Positions 11,687 through 24,415 of a DNA stretch of 64,000 nt are shown here, piece by piece. Numbering within the stretch: position 1 is the first letter of the stretch; every line of letters begins with the position of its first letter. The position numbers were made by a program, and so were the translations under genes. Origin of the DNA: Chelydra serpentina (Eukaryota > Chordata > Testudines > Chelydridae); contig JBAIAC010000054.1 of the NCBI GenBank assembly GCA_037349315.1, positions 4,774,001-4,838,000 on the forward strand, written 5' to 3'. The notes under the pieces are model-generated. The model saw only the letters and a program-made list of their open reading frames with translations. It did no database searches and had not been told where the DNA came from.

Positions 11687-14047
11687 GGGCACATCTACAC
11701 TTGCAAAGTTACAGCGCCGGCAGTTACAGCGCTGCTCAGAGAGCGCCGAAGGAAATTGTTCACACTTGCAGCACTATTCGGAGCGGTGCTATCCCACAGA
11801 GCACCTCTTTCTCTTTTGCTGCTAAGACTTGTGGGAAGGCAGAAGGGGTTGCGGGGCATCCTGGGTCCTGTCCAAATGCCCCATGATGCATTGCTTCACA
11901 TCCCAGCAATCCCTGTACTTCTGTCTGCATTTGGTGCCATCTTTCAATGGTTTGTGTACTGCGCCCCCTGCCCTGCCACTTTCTGGGTGCAGGAATGGAT
12001 CCCAAGCTGTTGACCAGAATGCTGCTCACGCTGACCAACACGTCACGAGTGGCAGTGGAGTTATTCCTTAAACTACAAAGGCAAGAGGAGTGTGACATTG
12101 ATCTCGCCACGCGTAGTAGCTACGACACGAGATTGCTTGTGGCATTCACGGAGGTGCTGACCACAGTGGAACGCCACTTTTGGGCTCGGGAAACAAGCAC
12201 TGAGTGGTGGGATCACATCGTGATGCATGTCTGGGATGACGAGCAGTGGCTGCAGAACGTTCGGATGAGGAAAGCCACGTTCATAGGACTGTGTGAGCTC
12301 GCCCCAGCCCTGCGGTGCAAGGACACGAGAATGAGAGCTGCCCTGTCGCTGGAGAAGCGCGTGGCGATTGCACTGTGGAAGCTGGCTACTCCAGACTGCT
12401 ACCGATCGGTCGCTAACCAGTTCGGAGTGGGAAAGTCGAGCGTTGGACTCGGGGTGATGGAAGTGTGCAGAGCCATTAATTGCATTTTGCTCCAAAAGAC
12501 CGTGACTCTGGGAAAAGTGCATGACATTGTGGATGGCTTTGCACAAATGGGCTTCCCTAACTGTGGAGGGGCGGTAGATGGCATGCACATTCCAATTCTG
12601 GCACCAGACCACCTAGCCACCGAGTACATTAATCGCAAAGGGTATTTCTCAGTGGTTCTCCAGGCGCTTGTGGATCACCGTGGGCTCTTCACAGACGTTA
12701 ACACGGGCTGGTCTGGAAAGGTGCATGACGCACGCATCTTTCGGAACACTGGCCTGTTCAAGAAGCTGCAAGCCGGGACTGTCTTCTCGGACCAGAAGAT
12801 CACCGTAGGGGAAGTCGAAATGCCCATTGTGATCCCGGGAGACCCTGCCTACCCCTTAATGCCGTGGCTCATGAAGTCATACACGGGGCATCTTGACAGC
12901 AGCAAGGAGTGGTTCAACAACAGGCTGAGCAAGTGCAGAATAACTGTGGAGTGTGCTTTTGGCCGTTTAAAAGCCCGCTGGGGATGCCTGTATGGGAAGC
13001 TGGACATGGCCAATGACAATATTCCTATGCTTATAGCCGCGTGCTGTATGCTCCATAACATTTGTGCAGGGAAGGGTGAAAGCTTCACTCAGGGCTGGAC
13101 CGCAGAGGCTCAGCACCCGGAGGCTGAGTTTGAACAGCCAGAGACCAGGGCTATTAGCGGGGCGCAGCGCGGGGCCATAAGGGTCAGGGATGCTTTGAGG
13201 CAGCAATTTGAAGCTGAAAGCCACTAATATTTGTTGCTATGCTTGGGATTGCAGTGCTTGTAATGCGAGGAGGTGATTGGTGCACATGATGCAAGAAGGG
13301 GCCTTAACATAATTGTATGTTGCTTTGCAGTGCTCTTTTTGCTTTCACTGAATAGAATGAAGATTGCTTTCAAAGAAACACAATTCTTTTATTGAAAGAC
13401 AACAACCAGAGGAGAGAGTCAAACAGAAAAAGATCATCAGCAGGGAGGGAGATGGGGGAAGGGAAGGTCTCAAGAGGAAGAGGGGTCCCGGGATGGTTAC
13501 AGATTTTTTTATGTCCAGGGATCATACCTAACCTTCTTTGGAGTACGATGCAATGGGTGCTGTACTTCAGCAGCGCCAAACTGCAGAGGGATGGATGTTG
13601 AGTGCAGTGGGTAGTGGGAGTCCACACTGATGGAGTGTGAGGAGTGGAATGCTGCGGGTAGAGACTCGAGCAAGGCGGTTGATAACAGTGTGGTGGTGGT
13701 GGAGGGGGGCGCATGGGAAAGAGTTTTGCGACAGCGGCTGCAGGGGAGGGCGGGTGCGGAGCTGCTCGGTTTGAAGAGCTCGTATCAATGGCCAGAGAGG
13801 CGAGAACAGGCGTTGTGGGACACCTCCCGGAGGCCAATCACAGCGCTGTAATCGCCACGGTGTCTGCACTGACACCACGGTGCTGTAGCCTAGTGCGGAA
13901 GGTTCTACACCACTCGTTGGGTGGCTTTTTATAGCGCTGCATCTGTGCAGTTTCTGCGCACTCAGTGGCTTGGCAGTGTGTAACCTCAGGAGTTACGGCG
14001 CTCAAAGTTGCTTTACTGCGTACAAACTTGCCAGTGTAGACGGGGCC
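11687..14047 (+). mobile_element. Complete PIF/Harbinger DNA transposon
   Basis: A 2361-bp element. The left end GGGCACATCTACACTTGCAA and the right end (reverse complement GGCCCCGTCTACACTGGCAA) form imperfect terminal inverted repeats. Both sides carry TAA (11684-11686 and 14048-14050), the 3-bp TWA TSD of this superfamily. Subterminal CAGCGCTG/CAGCGCCG motifs occur near both ends (11712-11733, 13838-13850), likely transposase-binding sites. The only long frame is the transposase at 11995-13227. The ~800 bp after it has no Myb/SANT-like frame, although Harbingers usually encode one, so mobility would need that partner in trans. Confidence 0.9.
11995..13227 (+). CDS. Harbinger (HARBI1-like) DDE transposase, intact
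   Basis: An uninterrupted 410-residue frame encoding a nuclease of the HARBI1/DDE_4 (PIF-Harbinger) family, which cuts at terminal inverted repeats and inserts into TWA targets. I chose the ATG at 11995 (MDPKLLTRM...) because it has G at -3 and +4. An upstream in-frame ATG at 11947 has T at -3 and would add 16 residues. A helix-turn-helix segment lies near residues 118-162 (EKRVAIALWKL...SVANQFGVGKSSV). The catalytic triad is visible: D195 in AVDGMHIPI, D234 in LFTDVNTGWSGKVHDARIF, and E319 in ITVECAFGRLKARW. Length and motif spacing match the family. No frameshift or stop is present. It lies inside an element with TIRs and a TSD, so it is a transposon gene, not the single-copy host HARBI1. 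Activity is not shown. Confidence 0.93.
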   Translation: MDPKLLTRMLLTLTNTSRVAVELFLKLQRQEECDIDLATRSSYDTRLLVAFTEVLTTVERHFWARETSTEWWDHIVMHVWDDEQWLQNVRMRKATFIGLCELAPALRCKDTRMRAALSLEKRVAIALWKLATPDCYRSVANQFGVGKSSVGLGVMEVCRAINCILLQKTVTLGKVHDIVDGFAQMGFPNCGGAVDGMHIPILAPDHLATEYINRKGYFSVVLQALVDHRGLFTDVNTGWSGKVHDARIFRNTGLFKKLQAGTVFSDQKITVGEVEMPIVIPGDPAYPLMPWLMKSYTGHLDSSKEWFNNRLSKCRITVECAFGRLKARWGCLYGKLDMANDNIPMLIAACCMLHNICAGKGESFTQGWTAEAQHPEAEFEQPETRAISGAQRGAIRVRDALRQQFEAESH

Positions 14048-14061
14048 TAAGACACTTTCCC

Positions 14062-15373
<1,312 letters not shown>

Positions 15374-15381
15374 GGTGGTGT

Positions 15382-15628
15382 CAGTAGCGGCGCCAGGGTT
15401 TTTGCCGCCCTAGGCGACAGCGCTCCTCCGCCGTAATCGGCGGCGCTTCGGCGGCAGCTCCTCTGAAGCTGCGTTCTTGGCAGCGTTTCGGCGGCTGCTT
15501 TTCTCGCTGCTGAATCGCCGCCGGGAAACGAGTCGCCGTCGAAATGCCGCCCCCCAAATCCTGCCGCCCCCCAAATCCTGCCGCCCTAGGCGACCGCCTA
15601 GGGTCGCCTAGTGGAAGCGCCGGCCCTG
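15382..15628 (+). mobile_element. hAT-like MITE (GC-rich family)
   Basis: Ends CAGTAGCGGCGCCAGGG and GCGCCGGCCCTG, flanked by a perfect 8-bp TSD, GGTGGTGT (15374-15381 and 15629-15636). The interior is very CpG-rich and contains GCCGCCCTAGGCGAC phrases and a tandem CCGCCCCCCAAATCCTG duplication. Related copies with TAGGCGA motifs are at 30635-31258 and 49452-49741. Non-coding. Confidence 0.85.
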
Positions 15629-15636
15629 GGTGGTGT

Positions 15637-17990
15637 CTGCTTACGCTTTAAGGGCAAATTGCAACTGTTCTTTAAAAGCTGCAGTGCTAGTCCTCTGCAC
15701 GTTGCGTTTCACCGCTGGACAGGAAGGGATGGAGTAGAATCCGCCTTTACTTTCTCTGGGAGTCCCCTTCTCGTCATTCAGGGCTTGCAGCCTGGTTCCA
15801 CTCTGAGAAGTGACCCGGTTTGGTTCCTGGTGTGTCAGCCGAAATAGCAGCTGATTTCCTTTGCCCCTGTGCAAGGGCTGCTGAGCTCTCACCCTGGCTT
15901 TGATTTCGGCATTGCTCCTTCTCCTGGGTAAGCTTGCCCGTTGGCGGCTGTTCACCTCTGCCTCCCCGCATGCCTCTTAGTTACAAATGGAAATACCCCT
16001 GGGGTGGGAGTGGTGGACTCGGCGTCTCCTGGTGCAGTTGGCGCTCGTGCCGTGAGAGCGCTGGCTCGCTCTGATCGCTCCTTTGGCGCTGCCTCTTTGT
16101 TATTGTCTGTCATTGAACTAGTGCAACCCGGTGCAGCCTTTTCCCAAGGATACGATTCCTGGAGACCCGTCCTGTTTGGCAGTCGCTGAGCACCAGGGCG
16201 GGGGCTCCTCCTCTCGTCCCAGCCAATGCAGTTCCTGTTCTTTCTGCTGCTTTCCTGTTTGCAATGGCCAGAGATCAGCCAAGCTCGCAGATGTTGGGCT
16301 CTTGCATTTACTGCTGCCCTGGGATCCGCTAAGCACACTTCCCTGATTAAAGGAAGGAGCGAAGCTGGAATTTCCAATTTGCTAATGGGTTTTGTTGTGC
16401 GTGGTGACAGGAGTGGGGGCAGGGATGCTGGATCTAATTTATTCCTCATTTTACTCGTCTCCTTTTCCCTCCCTTTGCTATTGAGTGTCAGTCTCTCTCC
16501 TCCCCCACTTTCCCCAGTTTTCTAGCCTGTATGGATGTGTTGACCCCTTACCCGCTCTTTGCTGTTGGGTGTCAGTCCCCTTAAAAGCGACGGGAACCCA
16601 GTGTTTTGAATTGTGAGCTGTTTTTTCCCAGTTTGCTGCAGACAAAGTGAAAGTGATCTGCTTTTTTTGAGTGCTTCGTAATGAGCCTGTCTCCAGAAGC
16701 AGCAGTGGGAATAGGACATGTAACCTTACCCAAACTCACGCTGCATGGTGTCCCAAGAGCGAACATAGTTGAAAGTGGAGGTAAATCAATAGTGATGCAC
16801 CCACCCAAAAGCACAGAACTGGCACAGACCCTGGAAGATACCTATGAAAGGACTCCAGTGGAAATCCTTGGAAATGCATGTTTAAATGCATTGAGTAGAG
16901 CTGAGGTTGGAAGTTGATGGAGTTGATAGGAAATGGAGATGAGGAAGGATCCTTAGATCAGCTGGACTAGAATTGGATCATGGAGGGGGGTGACCCGAAC
17001 TGTCCTGATTGGGTCACAGGCAGAGTTAGCTGGAGAATATTTGGCTGTGTGAAAAATGTTGACATTTTATTTTATTTTTTACAAAGGGCACAAATTCCAG
17101 GGAGTGTCTCTGTTTTTTGACCAGCTCCAGTTTGTATCTATCAAATTTAACAGATAACCTAGTGCTACCACAGCGTACTAATGGAAACGTTTTAGAGACC
17201 CTAATCAGAGACTGCGGGATCCCTGTGCTAGGCACAGGACAAATGTAGCATAAAGAGTCTCTGCCCTGGACAGTTTGTATCCTTGGGTGAGTCAATTCAG
17301 CATGGTCCGTACTTCAGGAAGTATTGCCGATTATTTAAAAATGACTCCGTGGAGGGTCACCGAGTAGGGATCTTCTCAGCCATGTCGCCCAGGGAAGCTT
17401 GCGCTGCTCGGGACGTTGTCATCAGTGGGGCAGCCTGAAAGTGGTAGAATAGGGTGGAGGATTGTTCCTTTTCTCTTGCCGTCCACGCGCTTGCTCCTGT
17501 GATCATACAGTTGGAAGGACTGGCTTGGGGAGACCCAGTGCCCTGGATTCCATCAGCTGTTCCTGAGCTGGAACCAGGTGCCATAAAAAAGCGCTGGCAA
17601 AAGCCATTGGCTCTGCCCACTTTCAACTGGGAGGTGGCCTTTTCTGTCTTTTGCTCCGTGTTGAGATGGGATCTTGCAGGTGCCCAGCTAAAGTGGGAGA
17701 GGTCACCGGATGTGCTGTAGCTTCTGGAAGTACCTCTGCATGTTTTGAGAGAATTCGGCAAATTGCAGCAAATCCATCTTCAACCGTATGCTAGCGGGGG
17801 ATTGTTACCCCCTTCTCTCTACAAGGGTAAAATGGCCAGTGTCACAAATCTGCCTTGTTGATGCAATATGTCCTGCATTTCAAATGCAGAGCTACGAATG
17901 GCGGGGAGAAGGGCATAGGTCGCAGTCCTCTGTCTCTAACTCTGCCCCTGTCTGGGTTTGATAGCAAAGTCTCTTAATCTAAATAATCAC
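15637..17990. other. Non-coding stretch, no gene recognised
   Basis: Several open frames of 65-165 codons exist on both strands but overlap one another, lack domains and show no splice-flanked conservation that I can judge. No clear repeat is delimited. Confidence 0.4.
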
Positions 17991-18003
17991 TGGGGGTGGG
18001 GGG

Positions 18004-18345
18004 TAGCGTTGCCAACTTTGTAATATTTAAAAGCTGGACACTCCAGCAGGAGTGCCGGAACCACCCCACCCCTGCCCTGGCCCTACCCCCTGGCCCCTGC
18101 CCCCATTCGCTCCTCTTCCCCCACACTGCCGTTGCTTGCTGCTCTTCCCCCTCCCTCTGCCCAGGTCGGAGGCCCCGGCTGAATAGGGGCTGGCACGGTT
18201 GATGACCCAGCACCGCCCCGCCTGCAGTAACCAGACTTTGGGTGTCCGGTCAGTAGATCTGATCGTACACTGTCGGGTCCCCTTTTCAAGCAAACTTTCT
18301 GGTAAAAACCAGGCATCTGGCCACCTGGGAGAGGGGTATGACTTT
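18004..18345 (+). repeat. Probable DNA-transposon relic
   Basis: GCGTTGCCAACTTTGTAATATT near the left and ACTTTCTGGTAAAAACCAGGCATCTGGCCACC near the right resemble the ends of a turtle non-autonomous element whose consensus carries '(A)AACCGGACACCTGGC'. The pyrimidine-rich interior (18058-18170) is typical. No TSD was confirmed. Confidence 0.4.
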
Positions 18346-19005
18346 TGTAACTGCATCAGGCTCTGGAATTGCCATTTACTGGAGCTGTGTTTTCATCTGT
18401 CCTGGAGCCTTCTCTCTTCCGGCAAAGCCCGTTAATCCTGCTTCTGTTTCCCTAATGTCCTAGGCTAAATGCCAAGGCAACAAATAGTAATTTTTCTGTC
18501 CAATAAAAGGTTTTAGTGGCAATTATGTGAAATACTTCTTTGATCTGACCTAGCAGGGTTTCCTGCTGAGGCCTGGCTTGCGTGTTGACTGCTGTAAGTG
18601 CCTGGTCCTTTAGAGACATTTGAAAATGGGTCTTCTCAGTCTCCTGTTGTTCACTTAGCATTAGGGTCATCCTTGACTTCTGTAGTCGGGTGAAGGCTGA
18701 TCTGCTGGTGAGTGAAAATGTCTTGGTTAAAACGGAGTTCCAGTTGCAGATAACAGTCTATTACTGAAGCAGGGGGGAGCGTGTAGGAGAACACGGCAGT
18801 CCTCTATTAAAACAAGCCAACTATAGTTATTCTGGAAATGCAAATGCCATTGCAGCAGACAGAACCCCACAAGGATTGTTCAGTGCCAGGGCTCCGAGGA
18901 GGGGGTCTCCCTGACCCTCATTCTGTCTCCCTGCTCCCCCACTTGGGGGAGCTAAAAGGTGAGGCTGGAAGGTAGCATGTGGAATGAGGGATGGGGATCC
19001 ACCTC
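18346..19005. other. Non-coding stretch, nothing recognised
   Basis: No exon-like frame or delimited repeat. Confidence 0.4.
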
Positions 19006-19009
19006 TTGA

Positions 19010-19160
19010 CCACTATATGAATGACTTTGGGCAAATCACTTCCACTTTGTGCCTCGGTTTCCCCATCTGTAGAATGAGGTTAGTGATACCGACCTTTGTA
19101 AAGTGATTTGAGATCTGCCGATGAAAAGTGCTACTGCAGAGCTAGGTACTATTAGAGGAA
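19010..19160 (+). repeat. MIR SINE relic
   Basis: Contains the MIR core, GACTTTGGGCAAATCACTTCC then CGGTTTCCCCATCTGTAGAATG, and continues into a GTAAAGTGATTTGAGATCTGCCGATGAAAAGTGC 3' region typical of sauropsid MIR copies. Confidence 0.8.
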
Positions 19161-20516
19161 ACCGGCTTTCCTGCTCCCCCACCCTGTCATGGCTGTCAGC
19201 TATCAAGGGCCCAAGGAGGGCAACTTTTCTGCAGGCCTGTGCTGGATGTGCAAGCCACACTTTAGAAGTGTGTAATTTTGCCAGCAGCCGTTCCCACTCC
19301 CCCAATAATTAGTCCAAGGCACCGTTCCTCTCTCAGATCAACAGACCGAAACACGTGTGACAAGCACCATTGGGTTAAGGAGAACAATATCAAATAAAAT
19401 GACAAATATTCAAGAGCGAGCGTGGCTTGATTTATTTTAACCCTTCTAGCTCCCTGGTTTGTCTCAGACTTTCCAGAAAAGTCCCTTCCTCTCTGGGAGA
19501 AGGTGACACTTATGAAATATCAGGCGGACTGGTACTGGGTTTGAGAGAAAGCTAACCTCCATCAAACTGTAACTGAGTTGTCTAGACTAGCGGGCACTGT
19601 ACGTATGTATAAGAAAGTGCCAGTTTAAGCAATATACCTCTGGAGACAAAATTGGTCCACATGCGTGTGCCCAAAGGTAGAATGGGCGCGGTCTTGGCAT
19701 CCTTTACCATGGCCTAGGGAATGCACACAGCTGCCCTCTGAAGGTATGTCCAAAAATTCCTGCAGCTGAAACTCTGGCTGGAGATTGCATCATTCCCTCT
19801 GGGATCATTCTCCACTAGCCCAGGGCTTTGACGTCTCCTGGAGCTAAGTCCCTAGGCTGTCCATGTTGGAGGCAGCCTGGCTGCAGCTTTAGCATCTGGT
19901 CATCTGCCATTGAGACTGCCTTGGGGTTGAACTAAGGAGGAGGCTGATGAGTTGACAGCGACTGCCTTATTTTTCAAATTTACTAACATTTTGCCCCCTT
20001 TTGGGCTTCGATGCACACAGTATCCTGGAGGCCTCTGCTTGCTGTGTGTGTGTGTCATCACACGGAGACCCCAGCCACTCATCCTCTTGATTAAATTGGT
20101 AGGGTGGCTTTTCATGTCACATGCTCTTAGATCCTAATTCTGGAGATCTCAGCCCTGAACGTGGGAGACTTTCCCTCTGAACAGAGGGAAATACAGAATA
20201 CTTGGTAGTTAATCTGACAGTAAATGATTCACCAATCTAACTGCTCAGGCCAGTTGATCTTTATGGTTAGAAAATGGGGGAAGGAGAGATTAAAACGGAC
20301 GTTTTGGGCGCAGAGGGGGAAATCTTTTGAGGCATTAACAAAGTAGCCTAAAGAACTTTCTTGTGCGAGATTATACATTTCTCTCCAAAGTATTGTACTG
20401 CAAGGCACTGAACTCTGTTCCACGCTCCCTTGGTGGGAAAACTCCTACAGATTTTAATAGAGATGAAACCAGTAAGGCACTGGGGGTATTTAATAGGACT
20501 ATTGAAATTATTAAAG
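19161..20516. other. Non-coding stretch, nothing recognised
   Basis: Mixed sequence without recognisable exons. A short GTGTGTGT run sits at about 20044-20053. Confidence 0.4.
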
Positions 20517-20735
20517 GCAGGGAGGCCTAGTATTAGTGCACTGGTCTGGCACTCATGAGATCTGGAATCAGTTGTTACTCAGCAGTGAAAGAGCTAACCT
20601 TGGGCAGGTCACTTCAAATCTCTGTGTCAGTTTCCCTATGTGTAAAATGGGGCTTATCACACTGACCTTTTGTAAAGCACTTTGAGATCTATGGATGAAA
20701 AAGGCTATATAAGAGCTTGGGATTTATATTATCAG
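20517..20735 (+). repeat. MIR SINE relic
   Basis: AACCTTGGGCAGGTCACTTC, TCAGTTTCCCTATGTGTAAAATGGGG and AAGCACTTTGAGATCTATGGATG are the MIR core and 3' region. This is a nearly full-length copy. Confidence 0.85.
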
Positions 20736-23700
20736 AACAGGTTGGAAAACAGAAAAATAAATTGTCAGAAAATTGCCATTAAAAATATGAGTACCTTTAG
20801 AACTGATGCTAAAAGTCTGTAGAACCCCATGGTATCCTTTCTACAGGATGTTAACCCTGCTGTAGTAAAATTCCATAGCAGGACCAGAATTCTCTCTCAA
20901 ATTCTGCAGGACTTTTCCATGAGCATGGCAAAACAAATAACGTGGAGTTTTTTAAAAAACGGAAGGGGCACTTGTTTTGTATAACTTCTCAGCTGTTCTT
21001 TCTTCCATAGTTTGTTCCATTTCCTTTTTAAAAAAAAGTGAGGCTCAAACTTTTTATCGCTTCCATTTGGCAAAGATTTTTTTTTTCCCCTTTGAAACAG
21101 CGACCTTGGCTTGTGATATTTATCTACTCGCTCCTCGGTGGCAGTAGCTATTCTAGTAACAAATGTTTGTTCAGGTAATTTGGGTTCTTCCCAGCTAACT
21201 CGAGCAATAGCAAAGCCCAACCTATTGTACATCTAGTGGCTGTTGCTTTAACGTCTCCAAGAGTGGATTTTATGTACTAACTGGACAGCTAGAAGCGGGT
21301 GGGGGTTTTCTTCCTGCTCTAATATTTTCAGAGTGGTTTAAATGTTGGGTCAGAACTCTTTGGCAGTGTGTTTTTGCTACTGTGTTCCTTAGTCATCTTT
21401 CAATACCAGAGTGAACGGCTCCGAAGTTGATCTTGCACTGCCTGGGGCTGACAATTCATGATCTTTCAGTGGAATACAAATCTGTTGGCAACTTCTGACT
21501 CGTGCAGTGGAATAGGCCAGGGGTTGGAATAGGCTCTGTAAGATCAAAGCCAACATGGGGGCTATTCTCTTACTGGGGAGACAGAGAACCTGTTACTATC
21601 CCATTGCCACTGTCAGAAACCCCTGTCTGAAGGTTGGAGGAGGGGAAGGTTGTGTAGGGTACAGGCAGCTGCTGCTGGAGGGTCTGGATTTACAACAAGG
21701 ATTGAAAATCCCACTTGGTATAGGCCTGGGGAAGCTCTCTCCCCTTTGCACAGATTTAAGCAATGACCCTGGGTTCTAAAAGGAGGCCTAGCAGGCAAGG
21801 CTGATTCTTCACCATAGATTTCAAAGCCCCGGCCTATCCGTGCCACGCATGATGTTCCATTTTAAAGCCTGATCTTGCCTTTAATCTCTTATAGTCGTGC
21901 ATGTGGCAGTTGGGTTTCTCCTCACTTGTGTGCAAATGCAGCTCTGACCCCGTGCCAGGGTGACACCATCACAGCAGTTCAGAGGAGCAGGCCGGGGGGG
22001 GGGAGCCCTGGTGTCTATCTGCTCCGGCTGGTGGTTGTTTTTGTTACACTTCGTGGCATTGCTGCCGGTTCTCCTTTGTTTATATGGACTCCGGTGGTTT
22101 TATACATCAGAACAATTGCACCTTCCTCCTGCCTTCCCCTCCTCTGACTGCAGGATTCCAGGTGATGAGCCTTTGGGACGTGGTCACATGGGACATGCCA
22201 GGCTCTCGATACGCCATTCACACCCACCCACTCACCCTTGGCTAGCGCCTGCCCCGGGCAGTCTGTGAGAGGCTGTGCTGGCCAGGCTGTGAGCTCAAGG
22301 TAACTCCACAAAAGGAGCAGTGATCGGTCCCCTTTGCGAGCACGGAGTGGAAAGCACAGAGCTAGAAGTCAGCCCAATAAGAGTGCGCCATTTTGGCACC
22401 ACTTCCTCTGCTGAGAACTTGGCTGTTCAGTTAATTCGGTGCCAGATGACCCCAATCCCTGTTTTTGTAAAGACTGTGCAATAAATACACGGCACATTAG
22501 AAAAGAGCTAGGCATTAACCTACTGGCCTTTTCCCTTTGGTATAGTCCGGGCTGACAGCACCACCTGGTATGGGTGCCTGATACTTCCCATGATAAGGCC
22601 TTGTGTTCAGTCGCTTATAACCTTGTGCAACTTCAACCCTTTGGGCTGACATTTTCCATGCTGGGGGTCTGCCTCAGGCTGAAGTGGTTTGGAAAATTTC
22701 AGAAAAAACCCAGTTCTGACATGTCCAAGAACGTGTCTAGGAAAAAAAGACGTTGTTTTGCCTAGGTTTGAAAAATAATAATCTCGAAGCCTTTTGCTTT
22801 GAAATGTTCTCACTCTCCCCTGCATTGGAGCAGGGATGTGTAACTTTGCACGGGGGTGGCCTTGTGCCAGGGATTGTGCCTTTCCCTGTCCCAGTGAAAA
22901 TCCACCAAATTTGGCTGTTATACACCTGGGGGGGAAATCTGTTTGCACATGCTCAGTAGAGACGTCTGTGATTTGAACAGCTAAAATCTCTGCTCCTGTT
23001 GTCCTTGCTGAGCATGGTCTGCCCCCGTACAGTGCCTAGCGCTGACCAGACTGTGAATGCACCATCCCCATAGAGCAGTGGAGCATGATCCGGCCAAGGG
23101 CTCTGGGGGTGCATAGGGACTTTGATGGAATGGCAGCTCCCGGCTGGGCACTCGAACTTGCTGCGGGGAGCCTGTCTCTCCAGTACTCTCCATGGCCCCC
23201 CAGGCAGCACGGTGGAGGAAGGAGCCCCCGATACAAGTGCAGAGGGGACAAAAGCCAGGTTAGAGGGGCGGGGAAAGGAGTCTATGGGGGACACAGTCTG
23301 GTGAGCCTATCGGCCTGGCGTGGAGAGAGAATGTGACTGGCAGTTGGCAGGAATGAGACTGGGAGCTGGTGGGGGCTGGGAGCCAGTTGGCTGGGGGAAC
23401 TCTATGCTCAGCTCCCCATCTGTAAGATGTGGATAACAACACCCCCTCATCTCACCGGGGTTTTGTGCAGATCGACTGATTCGTGTCCGGGAAGCATTGG
23501 GTCAGTAGAGTGGTGACCGCCGTGGAAACGCTGCAAGGAAATGCACAATTCTGTCTTCGGGGCAGGGCCTGAGCAGCGTGCAGTAAATAAGACTGAGGGC
23601 TGCACGCTGAACAATGCGGGGAGAACAAACGACTGGATCGCTGCTCCTGAATTGAGCACTCTCCGTTCTGTGCACGGAGGGGGGCAGGAGTTCTGCGAGA

Positions 23701-24280
23701 ACGCGATTGAAGACCGTAACGTAACGGGCCTGCACAAGGGGGAGCCGGCATCCAGAATTCTGTCCTGTCCGACGTTTGGAGTACTCGCCTTTGTAGCTTT
23801 CATGGCGTTCTTTTAATGTAGTGGTATGTGTGTGTGAGGGCTGAATTTATATTTGAAATCCCACCTGACCAGAGAGAGAAATGGCCGGAGTTGCAGTTGT
23901 TGTTTGGCTGAAGTATTGCCCGCTTTGCTTCCCAGAAAGCGGGGCGGGGCGGGGGGGGGCCAGAGTGAGAGTCTGTTGCACAGGCTAATTTTTGTTTTTA
24001 AGTCCGTGTCGCAGTCGCGTTTGGCAGGATTGAAAATCAACCCCCCACCAGCGCAGCCCGGCAGCGAGTCTACGCTGCCATCTTGGTTTTCACATCCCCG
24101 CAGCAGCAGGCCGTCACCAGCCTTACAAATTCACCACGAAGTGCAATCCGCTGCCCATGGGAACAGGACGCTTCCCAGCCCAGCTGCAGATCACCTTTGT
24201 GAAGTCACTTCGTGGCCCTGGACAGTGGAATGTGGCAGCAGATTTGGGGCCTGTGCTGGCTTAAGACGCTTTTAAATGCA
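20736..24280. other. Non-coding stretch, no gene recognised
   Basis: About 3.5 kb with only short overlapping frames. Homopolymers include A/T runs near 21030-21090 and a G run at 21994-22002. I recognise neither exons nor well-delimited repeats. Confidence 0.4.
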
Positions 24281-24284
24281 GCGT

Positions 24285-24415
24285 TGTGTAGCTGTGTTGG
24301 TCCCAGGACAGTACAGAGACCGTGGGGGGTGAGGGTAATGTCTCTGTTGGTGACCGAGACAAGCTTTCGAGCTCCACAGAGCAATTCCTCAGGTCAGAGA
24401 GACTTGCCAGGCTGT
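24285..24415 (-). mobile_element. PLE 3'-tail fragment (subfamily B)
   Basis: TGTAGCTGTGTTGGTCCCAGGA...GGTGACCGAGACAAGCTTTCGAGCTCCACAGAGC...CTTGCCAGGC is the terminal unit of subfamily B (compare 33911-34020 and 46736-46812). Only the tail remains. Confidence 0.6.

Noticed and set aside
11947..11994. Upstream ATG as transposase start
   Set aside because: Poor start context (T at -3). The next ATG at 11995 has G at -3 and +4.
11947..13227. Transposase as the single-copy host gene HARBI1
   Set aside because: It lies between Harbinger TIRs with a TAA duplication, so it is a transposon copy.
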